NCBI GenBank assembly: GCA_963703175.1
Contig: OY969794.1
Coordinates: 2,874,436-2,938,435, forward strand
DNA length: 64,000 nucleotides
Direction: 5' to 3'
Origin: VRUE01 sp963703175
GTDB lineage: Bacteria > Actinomycetota > Thermoleophilia > Solirubrobacterales > 70-9
Of this stretch, positions 8,102 to 15,377 are shown piece after piece (within the stretch, counting starts at the first letter, position 1; each line of letters begins with the position of its first letter). The position numbers and the translations under genes are program-made. The notes beneath the pieces are model-generated. The model was not told the DNA's origin. It ran no database searches and saw nothing but the letters and a program-made list of their open reading frames with translations.

Positions 8102-9310
8102 CTACGCCTGGCCAGCAGGGGATTTGGAAGGGTTCCAGCGAGTGCGCGGATCGATCGAGCCCTCGATCACGTTGCCCTTATAGCGCTCGATCGTGTGGAT
8201 AATCGACTCGACCAGCTCCTCGCCGAGCAGAGTGGGCTCGAGACCGAGGTCGAGCAGCTTGGTGTGGATCGCGTTGTAGTAGTGCTCTTCCTTCTCAACC
8301 CTGGGGTTGTCGACGTGGTCGATCTGCACCGAGTAGCCGAGGTGCTCGCCGGCTTGCTTGACCAGCTCGGCCAGCTCCAGCACCGAGAACTGCTCGGTGA
8401 ACTGGTTGAAGACTCGGAACTCGCCGGCCTCGGCGGGGTTAGTCGCAGCGAGCTCCACACAGGCGAGGGTGTCGCGGATGTTGAGGAAGCCGCGCGTCTG
8501 CCCGCCCGTGCCATAGACGGTAAGGGGGTGGCCGATAACCGCCTGAACGCAGAAGCGGTTCAGCACGGTGCCGAAGATCTCGTCGTAGTCGAAGCGGGTG
8601 ATCAGGCGCTCGTCGCCGGCGGTCTCCTCCGTCTCGATCCCGTAGACGACGCCCTGGTTGAGGTCGGTCGCCCTGAGTCCCCAGGTGCGGCAGGCGAAGT
8701 GAATGTTGGTCGAGTCGTGGACCTTCGAGCAGTGGTAGAGCGAGCCCGGCAGCTTCGGAAACGGCAACGTGTCCTTGCGACCCTTGTGTTCGATCTCGAT
8801 GTAGCCCTCCTCGATATCGATGTTGGGCTGGCCGTACTCGCCCATCGTCCCCAGCTTGACCAAGTGGCAGTCGGGGACGTGATCGCGCATCGAGAAGAGC
8901 AGGTTGAGATTGCCGATCACGTTGGTGTACTGGGTCTCGACCGCACGCTCGCGCGAGATCATTGAGTAGGGCGCCGAAGGCTGCTCGCCGTAATGGATGA
9001 CGACCTCGGGGCGGGTCTCGGCGACGACTCCGTCGAGGAAGTCGCCGTCCTCGACCGAACCGGGGTAGCTGCGGATTTGCTCGCCGGAGGTCTCGCTCCA
9101 GGCCTCGATCCGTTGCTCAAGGTCGCCGATCGGCGTCAGCGAATCGCTGCCGCTCTCACCGACCCAACGGCGGCGGGAGAAGTTGTCGACGACGGCGACC
9201 TCATGTCCGCGGGCCGAGAACCTCAGTGCGGTCGGCCAGCCTAGGTAACCATCGCCCCCAAGAATGAGAACGCGCATAGGTCGCGGCAGGGTAACGGAAG
9301 GGGGCGACAT
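8102..9310 (-). CDS. sqdB: UDP-sulfoquinovose synthase (SQD1/SqdB type)
   Basis: NAD-dependent short-chain dehydrogenase/reductase that joins UDP-glucose and sulfite to give UDP-sulfoquinovose, the head-group donor for sulfolipid or sulfoglycans. Recognised by the close resemblance to plant SQD1: GGDGYLGWPTALRFS with VVDNFSRR, DSLTPI, HYGEQPSAPYSMI, KLGTMGEYGQPNIDIEEGYI, YHCSKVHDSTNIHFAC, TDLNQGVVYGI, NRFCVQAVIGHPLTVYG and FRVFNQFTEQFSV. The start is uncertain. ATG at 9310 has GAGG five bases upstream, whereas ATG at 9277 gives the family-typical N-terminus MRVLILGGDGY but no Shine-Dalgarno. No sqdX-like sulfolipid transferase is adjacent; membrane glycosyltransferases lie divergently next door. 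Confidence 0.9.
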   Translation of the reverse strand: MSPPSVTLPRPMRVLILGGDGYLGWPTALRFSARGHEVAVVDNFSRRRWVGESGSDSLTPIGDLEQRIEAWSETSGEQIRSYPGSVEDGDFLDGVVAETRPEVVIHYGEQPSAPYSMISRERAVETQYTNVIGNLNLLFSMRDHVPDCHLVKLGTMGEYGQPNIDIEEGYIEIEHKGRKDTLPFPKLPGSLYHCSKVHDSTNIHFACRTWGLRATDLNQGVVYGIETEETAGDERLITRFDYDEIFGTVLNRFCVQAVIGHPLTVYGTGGQTRGFLNIRDTLACVELAATNPAEAGEFRVFNQFTEQFSVLELAELVKQAGEHLGYSVQIDHVDNPRVEKEEHYYNAIHTKLLDLGLEPTLLGEELVESIIHTIERYKGNVIEGSIDPRTRWNPSKSPAGQA

Positions 9311-9322
9311 AGCATCCTCAGG

Positions 9323-10690
9323 ATGAAGGGGCTTGGGGCGCGCAACGGCGGGCGATTGGGGCTTGGGGCGCTGACGATAATCTTGCTCCTCGGCCTGACC
9401 CTGCGCCTCGACTACGCCTGGCAGGGGCGGGCGCCGGTCTACGACGCCGTCGGCTACGCGACGATCGCGGCCAACCTGGAGCGCGGCGAGGGCTTCACGC
9501 TTGGGCAGAACGCCACCCAGCCCGCAAGCAACTACTCCCCGGGCCTGCCGCTGCTCGCCGGCGGTATCTACAAGCTGACCGGCGGTATCCACGAACGCTT
9601 TGCCCGTCTCATCCTGGCGTTGATCGGATCGCTCTCGGTCCTATTTGCCTATCTGATTGGGCGCCGCCTCGCCGGGCCCCTCGCCGGCTTGATCGGGGCC
9701 GCCGCCGTTGCGATCTATCCGGCGCTGCTCGAGTACCAGGGGATGTTCATGTCCGAGCCGCTCGCGGCGACCCTGCTCTCGGGGGCAGTCCTGGCGATGC
9801 TCTGGGCAGACCGTCCCGGCGTGCGGGTCCTGTCGCGGCAGGAGGGGGGGTTAGCGGACTCACCCGTCCGAACCCCCCCTCCCACCGCGCCACCCGCACG
9901 AGGGTGGTTGGTGCCGGGACTGTTGCTCGGGATGCTCGCGTTGACCCGGCCGGAGTACCTGGCCATTTCTCTGCCGATAGCTGTTGTGGTGTTCGCTCGC
10001 GGAGGCCGGGATGGATGGCGAGAGTGCTTGCTCCAGGCCGTGGTCATGCTCTTGGGGTTCGCGGTGGTCGTTGCGCCCTGGGCTCTGCGCAACGCGATCG
10101 CTCTCGATCGGTTCGCGCCGATCTCCACCGGCGGAGGGCAGGTGCTCTTTGCCGGTAGCTACGTGCCGTCGGGGGGTGACCCGGAACGCGTGGGGGCTGA
10201 GGTGCTCGAGCGACATCCTGAATTGCGCGGGGAGCTGCCGCCAGATCCGCGACTGGAGCAGATCCTTGCTGCGCTGGCGGCGCAGCGCTATCCAGGGACG
10301 GAAACCGAAGCCGCGTTGGCGCGGATGGGGCGTGAACGGCTTTGGGACGAGGTCAGCGAACGACCTCTCTCTTACGCCGGCTTTGTCGCCGCCAAGATCG
10401 GACGGATCTGGTCGCATGGGCCGCGTGACGTGATGCGCGAGCCGGCCTGGGAGGCGCTGCACTGGCTGCTTGTCGCACTTGGGCTGTTGGGCCTTGCCGT
10501 GCTCGCCTGGCAAAGGCGTTGGGAGGCGCTGCTTATCGGCGTCGTCCTGGTCGCTGTGACGGCCACCGGCGCCCTGCTCGTCGCCTCGCCGCGGCGCGTG
10601 TTGGTGACGATTCCGGTGGTCGCGGCGCTGGCGGGCGTCGCGACCACCTGGCTCGTCAGGACTTGTACTGGACGGCGAAGGTCAGCTTGA
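9323..10690 (+). CDS. polytopic membrane glycosyltransferase (ArnT/PMT-like)
   Basis: 455 residues with about ten predicted hydrophobic helices. The N-terminal loop contains YDAVGYATIAANL, GEGFTLG and NYSPGLPLLAGGIY, typical of lipid-linked-sugar glycosyltransferases of the GT39/GT83 superfold (acidic residues after the first helix). The acceptor is unknown. It is paralogous to the gene at 11120-12580. Codons at 9821-9901 come from an inserted 79-bp palindromic element plus 2 bases; this adds 27 residues (VRVLSRQEGG to PPAR) between LWAD and WLVPGLL. The start lies only 12 bases from the divergent sqdB start, leaving no room for a conventional spacer promoter. The 3' end overlaps the convergent secreted-protein gene by 35 bases. 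Confidence 0.8.
   Translation: MKGLGARNGGRLGLGALTIILLLGLTLRLDYAWQGRAPVYDAVGYATIAANLERGEGFTLGQNATQPASNYSPGLPLLAGGIYKLTGGIHERFARLILALIGSLSVLFAYLIGRRLAGPLAGLIGAAAVAIYPALLEYQGMFMSEPLAATLLSGAVLAMLWADRPGVRVLSRQEGGLADSPVRTPPPTAPPARGWLVPGLLLGMLALTRPEYLAISLPIAVVVFARGGRDGWRECLLQAVVMLLGFAVVVAPWALRNAIALDRFAPISTGGGQVLFAGSYVPSGGDPERVGAEVLERHPELRGELPPDPRLEQILAALAAQRYPGTETEAALARMGRERLWDEVSERPLSYAGFVAAKIGRIWSHGPRDVMREPAWEALHWLLVALGLLGLAVLAWQRRWEALLIGVVLVAVTATGALLVASPRRVLVTIPVVAALAGVATTWLVRTCTGRRRSA
9821..9899 (-). repeat. 79-bp palindromic element, copy A (in coding sequence)
   Basis: Imperfect hairpin. Terminal inverted repeats are GTGCGGGT and ACCCGCAC; an inner G-rich/C-rich stem and a core CGGAC TCACCC GTCCG hairpin follow. 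Strand is given relative to copy B at 11664-11742. Aligned to the reverse complement of copy B it is gap-free and identical at 69 of 79 positions. Three of the differing stem pairs covary (9822/9898, 9835/9888, 9842/9881). It is read through in-frame by the host glycosyltransferase. Confidence 0.85.
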
Positions 10691-11054
10691 TGAAGGTTGC
10701 CGTGTCGGCGCCTTTGAAGGTGCAGATGTAGCTGACGAAGTCGGGTTCGGTCGCGAACACCGTCGGCCGGCAGTAGAAGCCGGCAACGTCGCCGCGTGGC
10801 TGCTCGAGGCCAAGCTGAGCGACCTTCTTCATGACGCCCTTGGCGTGCCCGCAGGTGGCGAACTGGGCCTGCAACGGATCGACGTTGCTGGAGCTGAGCT
10901 TGCCGTAGATCTTGCCCCCGACGACCTTCGGCGACGTGGTCGTGCAGGCCGTCGGCCCAGAGCCGGCTTCGGTAGGCATCGCGAGCGCAACCGACGCGAG
11001 TGCGAGGGCGGCGAAGAGGGATGCGCAGAGCGCGATCAGCGGGAGACGTCTCAT
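10656..11054 (-). CDS. small secreted protein, unknown function
   Basis: 132 residues. A clear signal peptide (MRRLPLIALCASLFAALALA, cleavage probably after SVALA) is followed by a mature domain of about 105 residues. The mature part has four cysteines (GPTACTTT, FATCGHAKG, GFYCRPT, YICTFKG), suggesting disulfides outside the cytoplasm. No family recognised. The ATG at 11054 has AAGGA seven bases upstream, which decides the start over longer in-frame options. It lies divergent to the second polytopic glycosyltransferase and convergent with the first. Confidence 0.75.
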   Translation of the reverse strand: MRRLPLIALCASLFAALALASVALAMPTEAGSGPTACTTTSPKVVGGKIYGKLSSSNVDPLQAQFATCGHAKGVMKKVAQLGLEQPRGDVAGFYCRPTVFATEPDFVSYICTFKGADTATFIKLTFAVQYKS

Positions 11055-11119
11055 TTGAGGTTCCTTCCGTACGTGATTGAGGATCGGCCACTCCACTTCG
11101 ACGCCTGCGCTCGGCGCCC

Positions 11120-12580
11120 TTGCGCCGGATAGCCTCAGCCACCTTGACCGCGATCGCCAACTGGATCCGGACCCTTCCCGAGCGCCACGGACGGACGACG
11201 TTGATCCTGCTGGGGGCGATCCTCGTGCTCGGCTTCGGGCTGCGCGCCTACCGCGTCGTTGAACCATTGGGCACCCCCGGCGACGATGCCCACGCGTACT
11301 ACGCACTCTCCAAGTCGCTCTACGAGGAAGGCAGCTACGGAGGTCCCAGCTTCGACGACGCCAGCGACTGGTCGCCGGGGGCGCCGCTGCTCTACGCCGC
11401 ATCCTTCTACGCCACCGGAGGCCCGCGCGAAGGCACCGCCCGCATAGTCGAGCTGCTGCTCGGCCTCGCAGCGATCGTCGTTGCCTACCTGCTCGGCCGC
11501 CGGATCAACTGCGCCCCAGCCGGCCTGATCGCCGCTCTCGGGGTTGCGATCTACCCGCCGTTCATCCATTCGACTGGCGCGCTCTACAGCGAGCCGCCAG
11601 CGCTCTTCACGCTCCCAGCAGCAGTCCTTGCCTTCCTCTGGGCAGCGGACATAGGCGCCTCTCGCGCGGGTGGCACGGGGGTAGGGGGGGTTCGGACGGG
11701 TGAGTCCGCTAACCCCCCCTACCCCCGTGCCAGGACCCGCGCACTGAGATGGCTGGTCCCGGGCTTGTTGTTCGGCCTGACCGCGCTCATCCGCCCTGAC
11801 TACCTGCCAGTAGGCATCGCCTTTGCGCTTCTCGCAGCGATTTGCGCGACCCACAGGTCTGCTTGGCGGTCAGGCATGGTCGCTGCGCTCCTGTTCGTCG
11901 TGGCGATGGCGGTCCCGATCGTGCCCTGGACGATCCACAACCAGATCGTCCTCGACCGCACGGTGCCGATCTCGACCGGAGGTGGCAAGGCGCTCTACGT
12001 CGGGACCTTCCTGCCCGCAGACGGCGAATACCAGCGGGTCAAGGCGCTACTGGCCAAGCGCTATCTGGGCCGAGACCTCCAGCCGGACTCCGCGGCGCTC
12101 GAACAGGTCGACCCGACCCCACTCTTCGACCGCGTCGCCGAACGCTATCCGGACCTGCCGCGCGACTCAGCACTGGGCAATATCGGCAAGCAGAACTTCT
12201 CCAAGTACTTCGACGAAGACCCGATCGAGTACCTGGCGATGACCGGGCGCAAGGTCTGGCGGATGTGGAGCGCCGGCATCGGCGAAGCGATGGAATCGGG
12301 CTTCGGACGGGTCATCCAGGTGCTGCTTGTCCTGTTGGGCCTGGTCGGTCTAGGCGTGCTCGCCATACGCCGCCGCTGGTGGGAGCTGGTCGCGATGGCA
12401 ACCCCGATCGTCCTCGTCACCGCGGTTGGCGCGGCCTCTCTGGCGGCGCCGCGGCGCAACGAGATCCTGATGACGCTGATCTTTCCGCTCGCAGGGGTAG
12501 CCCTGGCGCGGGCGGGTGCGGCCGTATCCTCCAGCCGCTCATGGTCCTCCCCGAGGCAGGCATCTTCCCCTCAGAGCTGA
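11120..12580 (+). CDS. polytopic membrane glycosyltransferase (ArnT/PMT-like), paralogue
   Basis: 486 residues and paralogous to 9323-10690. Shared segments include GDDAHAYYALSKSLYEEGSY, WSPGAPLLYAASFY, PRRNEILMTLI near the C-terminus, and WLVPGLLFGLTALIRPDYL after the insertion. Multiple hydrophobic helices suggest a sugar transferase using polyprenyl-phosphate donors outside the membrane; donor and acceptor are unknown. The start is probably TTG at 11120 (LRRIASATLTAIANW). A 79-bp palindromic element, in the opposite orientation to that in the paralogue, encodes residues from about SRAGGTG to ARTRA at the homologous site. The 3' end overlaps the next gene by 40 bases. Confidence 0.78.
   Translation: MRRIASATLTAIANWIRTLPERHGRTTLILLGAILVLGFGLRAYRVVEPLGTPGDDAHAYYALSKSLYEEGSYGGPSFDDASDWSPGAPLLYAASFYATGGPREGTARIVELLLGLAAIVVAYLLGRRINCAPAGLIAALGVAIYPPFIHSTGALYSEPPALFTLPAAVLAFLWAADIGASRAGGTGVGGVRTGESANPPYPRARTRALRWLVPGLLFGLTALIRPDYLPVGIAFALLAAICATHRSAWRSGMVAALLFVVAMAVPIVPWTIHNQIVLDRTVPISTGGGKALYVGTFLPADGEYQRVKALLAKRYLGRDLQPDSAALEQVDPTPLFDRVAERYPDLPRDSALGNIGKQNFSKYFDEDPIEYLAMTGRKVWRMWSAGIGEAMESGFGRVIQVLLVLLGLVGLGVLAIRRRWWELVAMATPIVLVTAVGAASLAAPRRNEILMTLIFPLAGVALARAGAAVSSSRSWSSPRQASSPQS
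11664..11742 (+). repeat. 79-bp palindromic element, copy B (in coding sequence)
   Basis: Fully paired hairpin: an 8-bp outer stem GCGCGGGT/ACCCGCGC, a 3-base bulge (AGG), a perfect 21-bp stem (11672-11692 with 11711-11731), a 2-base bulge (CT), a 5-bp stem CGGAC/GTCCG and loop GGGTGA. All 34 possible pairs are intact. It is translated in-frame inside a glycosyltransferase. See copy A at 9821-9899, which is inverted relative to this copy. Confidence 0.87.
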
Positions 12581-13611
12581 CGGCGCTGCGCGCCGCCGGG
12601 CTGCTGATAGCGGCCGCGATCGTCGTCTACGCCGTCCTGCGCCGTCGCACCCTGCGCAACGTCGACGTCTTGATCCTGTTGGCAGCCGGCATCGGCCTGG
12701 CGATCGTCTCTGGAACCGAGCTGACCGACAAGCTGCTCTCCGCCTTTTCCTTCGAAAAGGGCAACGGCGGTCGCATCCTCGGCCTCGCTGTCTTCTCGAT
12801 CTTCATCCTCTTCCTCCTCGTCCTCCGCGCCCTGTCACAGGCTGCCCGCAATGCGCGCCAGACCTCTGCGGTTCTCGAGGGGCTCGCCTGGGAGGAGTTC
12901 CGCCAGGCGAAGCTGCCAGAGCGCTTCAAGGACAAGATCGCGATCCTCGTCCCCGCCTACAACGAGGCCGAAAACGTCGGTCAGGTGCTCGACCTGATGC
13001 CAGCTGAAGTCTGCGGCGTCGAGACCGCAGTGCTCGTCGTCGATGACGGCTCCCGCGACGGCACCGACGATGTCGCCGCCGAGCACGGAGCGGTCGTCGC
13101 CCGCCACGTGATCAACCGCGGCGGCGGCGCTGCCCTGCGAACCGGCTACCGGTTGATGGTCGACTCCGGCGCCGAGATCGTCGTCACTCTCGACGCCGAC
13201 GGCCAACACCTCCCCTCCGAGATGGAGCGTCTGGTCAAGCCGGTTCTCGACCGCGAAGTCGACGTCGCCCACGGCTCGCGGGTGCTTGGTGAGGCCGACG
13301 ACAACCACTTCGCCCGTGAGCTGGGGATCGTCTTCTTTAACCGGCTCGTCTCCTTCATTACCCGCACCAAGGTCAGCGATTGCTCCAACGGCTACCGCGC
13401 CGTGCGCACCACTGTCCTTCCCCAGTTGGTTCTGCGCCAGGAGCAGTTCCACACCTCCGAGTTCATGATCGAGGCGATCAAGCGCGGCATTCCCGCCAAG
13501 GAGATCCCAGTGACCGTGGCCAAGCGACTGCACGGCCACTCGAAGAAGCCCGCGGTGGTCCGCTACGGGCTCGGCTTCGCTAACGCGATCGTCCGTACCT
13601 GGCTGCGGTAG
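12541..13611 (+). CDS. DUF2304-GT2 fusion: polyprenyl-phosphate glycosyltransferase
   Basis: 356 residues. Residues 1 to about 115 resemble DUF2304, with three hydrophobic helices (LLIAAAIVVYAVL, VLILLAAGIGLAIV, LAVFSIFILFLLVLRAL). Residues from about 135 form a GT2 domain like dolichol-phosphate mannosyltransferase: IAILVPAYNEAENVGQVLD, VVDDGSRDGT, VTLDADGQHLPSEM and ITRTKVSDCSNGYRAVR. It would make a lipid-linked sugar donor on the cytoplasmic face, which fits as donor supply for the two upstream polytopic transferases. ATG start, inside the 3' end of the preceding gene (40-base overlap). The 3' end overlaps the convergent gene by 49 bases. Confidence 0.82.
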   Translation: MVLPEAGIFPSELTALRAAGLLIAAAIVVYAVLRRRTLRNVDVLILLAAGIGLAIVSGTELTDKLLSAFSFEKGNGGRILGLAVFSIFILFLLVLRALSQAARNARQTSAVLEGLAWEEFRQAKLPERFKDKIAILVPAYNEAENVGQVLDLMPAEVCGVETAVLVVDDGSRDGTDDVAAEHGAVVARHVINRGGGAALRTGYRLMVDSGAEIVVTLDADGQHLPSEMERLVKPVLDREVDVAHGSRVLGEADDNHFARELGIVFFNRLVSFITRTKVSDCSNGYRAVRTTVLPQLVLRQEQFHTSEFMIEAIKRGIPAKEIPVTVAKRLHGHSKKPAVVRYGLGFANAIVRTWLR

Positions 13612-15041
13612 TCACCGTCCAGGAGCAGCGCCCGGAAGGTCGAACTATGCGAAATACGCAGATGGAAGCGTGCGACGCAACTCCGGTCGAGACTCTTCGC
13701 GCCAGCACGGCGTCCACCGCGTCGGAGCTGAACGCGCTCGCCGACGTATCCCTCGCACGGAGCGAGGCGCACAGTGATCAACAGCTTCAGCTCCCCGCCA
13801 AGTCGGTGCCTGCTCACGGACAGGGACAGGCGCAAGGGCTCGAGCTGAGACGCCCGTCCGATCCCGAAAGGTGCGATCGGATCGGGTACTGGCGTGCTGG
13901 AGCAGGTGGCCTGCGTCGCACCCTCAAAGCGGTACACCGTCCCCGCCTGGGCGATCACGTAGAGGCGGCCGCAGGAATCTTCACCGAAGGAGACCGGGTC
14001 GGTGACGCTGAGCCCCTCCGAACGATCGCCGCTGGCCAGCCCCCCGTCACCGGTTGGCAGAACCAGTGAGCGGATCTCGCCGACGCAGAAGTCCGCGTAT
14101 AGGTAGCGACCGTAGAGGTCGCCGAGGCTCGGGTCGCGCACGACGTAGCCACCGGTGATCGCGCAGCCATGCGCTTTTCCTTCACCTGGATTGCTGTGTG
14201 GGTAGTCGAAGACCGGCTCGGTGAAACCGCTCGCACCGCTGCAACTGTCTCCCGGTTCCGGATACGGGCTGAAGCCCTCGCGGCAGTTCCAACCATAGTT
14301 CCCGCCCTCGCCACCGACGACGCCCGAGACCGGACTGGGAGCGAGGTCGACCTCCTCGTGGGCACCCTGGCCAACGTCTCCGATCACCATGTCGCCGCTT
14401 GCGCGGTCAAAGGAGAAGCGCCAGGCGTTGCGCAGCCCATAGCTCCAGATTGCCGGTTTTGCACCGACATGCGGTTCGAGTCGAAGGATCTTGCCGAGTT
14501 GGGAACCGAGGTCCTGGCCGCTTTCGAACGGGTCTCCGCCACCGCCTCCGTCGCCGGTCGAGATATAGAGGTTGCCGTCGGGGCCGAACTCGAGCTGCCC
14601 GCCGTTGTGGTTCGCATTGATCGAGTGTTCGACCGAGAAAAGCGGTTCGCGAACCAGGTTGGCACCTTCGTGATGGAAGGCATCCACGTGGACGTCGCCT
14701 TCCGCACCCTCCGCCGCCGGCTTGCCGGTGTATGCGGCGTAGAAGCGGCCCGAGAGGGTGAAGTCCGGTGCCAAGGCGATCGAAAGCAGGCCGCGCTCGC
14801 TTTCGCAGCAGCTAACCAGGTCGGTGAGGTCGGCGAAAACGCTGCTGGCGCCGTTGTTGTCCTCCACCACACGGCCTTGCCGCTCGGCGACGAAGAGGTC
14901 GTTCGAGTTGGCCGGATCGGAGCTGACGAAGATCGGCTGGGAGAAGTCTCCAACCGGCTCGAGCGTCGCGGCAGACGCGACGCCCGTGCACGACAACGAG
15001 AGCAACACCGCCGACATGGCCAGCTTCGAGATCCAGCGCAC
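13563..15041 (-). CDS. secreted PQQ-type glucose/sorbosone dehydrogenase-like propeller
   Basis: 492 residues. GTG start with AGGAG five bases upstream. A signal peptide (LAMSAVLLSLSCTGVASA) precedes a six-bladed GSDH/YliI-type propeller: QPIFVSSDPANSNDLFVAER, CESERGLLSIALAPDF, YISTGDGGGGGDPFESGQD, WSYGLRNAWRFSFD, DVGQGAHEEVD, NYGWNCREG, GGYVVRDPSLGDLYGRYLYA and FGEDSCGRLYVIAQAGTVYR. The family oxidises sugars with PQQ in some members; others are non-enzymatic. The C-terminal 90 or so residues (SLSVSRHRLGGELKLL onward) form an extra beta-rich tail with several Cys. The substrate is unknown. Confidence 0.85.
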   Translation of the reverse strand: MRWISKLAMSAVLLSLSCTGVASAATLEPVGDFSQPIFVSSDPANSNDLFVAERQGRVVEDNNGASSVFADLTDLVSCCESERGLLSIALAPDFTLSGRFYAAYTGKPAAEGAEGDVHVDAFHHEGANLVREPLFSVEHSINANHNGGQLEFGPDGNLYISTGDGGGGGDPFESGQDLGSQLGKILRLEPHVGAKPAIWSYGLRNAWRFSFDRASGDMVIGDVGQGAHEEVDLAPSPVSGVVGGEGGNYGWNCREGFSPYPEPGDSCSGASGFTEPVFDYPHSNPGEGKAHGCAITGGYVVRDPSLGDLYGRYLYADFCVGEIRSLVLPTGDGGLASGDRSEGLSVTDPVSFGEDSCGRLYVIAQAGTVYRFEGATQATCSSTPVPDPIAPFGIGRASQLEPLRLSLSVSRHRLGGELKLLITVRLAPCEGYVGERVQLRRGGRRAGAKSLDRSCVARFHLRISHSSTFRALLLDGDYRSQVRTIALAKPSP

Positions 15042-15092
15042 ACAATCTCCTCGTCAGATTGACGCTCGACCTTTACCCACTGCCCCCTTCGT

Positions 15093-15377
15093 CTATTCCA
15101 CTCCCGGATGCCTGACCGCCGCTGGATCGGGCAAATAGAGGTCGGCACCGCAGCGAGGGCAAACCTGGACGTAGAGCTTCACCGCCTTGCCGCAGGTGGG
15201 GCACTGGCGTTCGGGTTCGTCCTTGTCGCGGCGATAGAGGATGACCGCGATCAGGCCCAGTGGCGGCAGCACGGTGCCGATCAGCAGCCAGAGCCAAAAC
15301 GAGCTGCCCTTGGCGCGGCCGATGATTGCCGTGGCTAGCCCGAAGAGGAAGGCGATGAAGAGGTACTCGAATCCCAC
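15093..15377 (-). CDS. small membrane protein with C-terminal zinc ribbon
   Basis: 94 residues. Two hydrophobic helices (YLFIAFLFGLATAIIG, FWLWLLIGTVLPPLGLIAVIL) are followed by a cytoplasmic zinc ribbon CPTCGKAV..CPRCGADLY. The GTG start at 15377 gives MGFEYLFIAF; it lies within the 3' end of the NADH dehydrogenase gene (43-base overlap), so the two are probably co-expressed. Function unknown; similar TM-zinc ribbon proteins are common in Actinobacteria. Confidence 0.72.
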   Translation of the reverse strand: MGFEYLFIAFLFGLATAIIGRAKGSSFWLWLLIGTVLPPLGLIAVILYRRDKDEPERQCPTCGKAVKLYVQVCPRCGADLYLPDPAAVRHPGVE

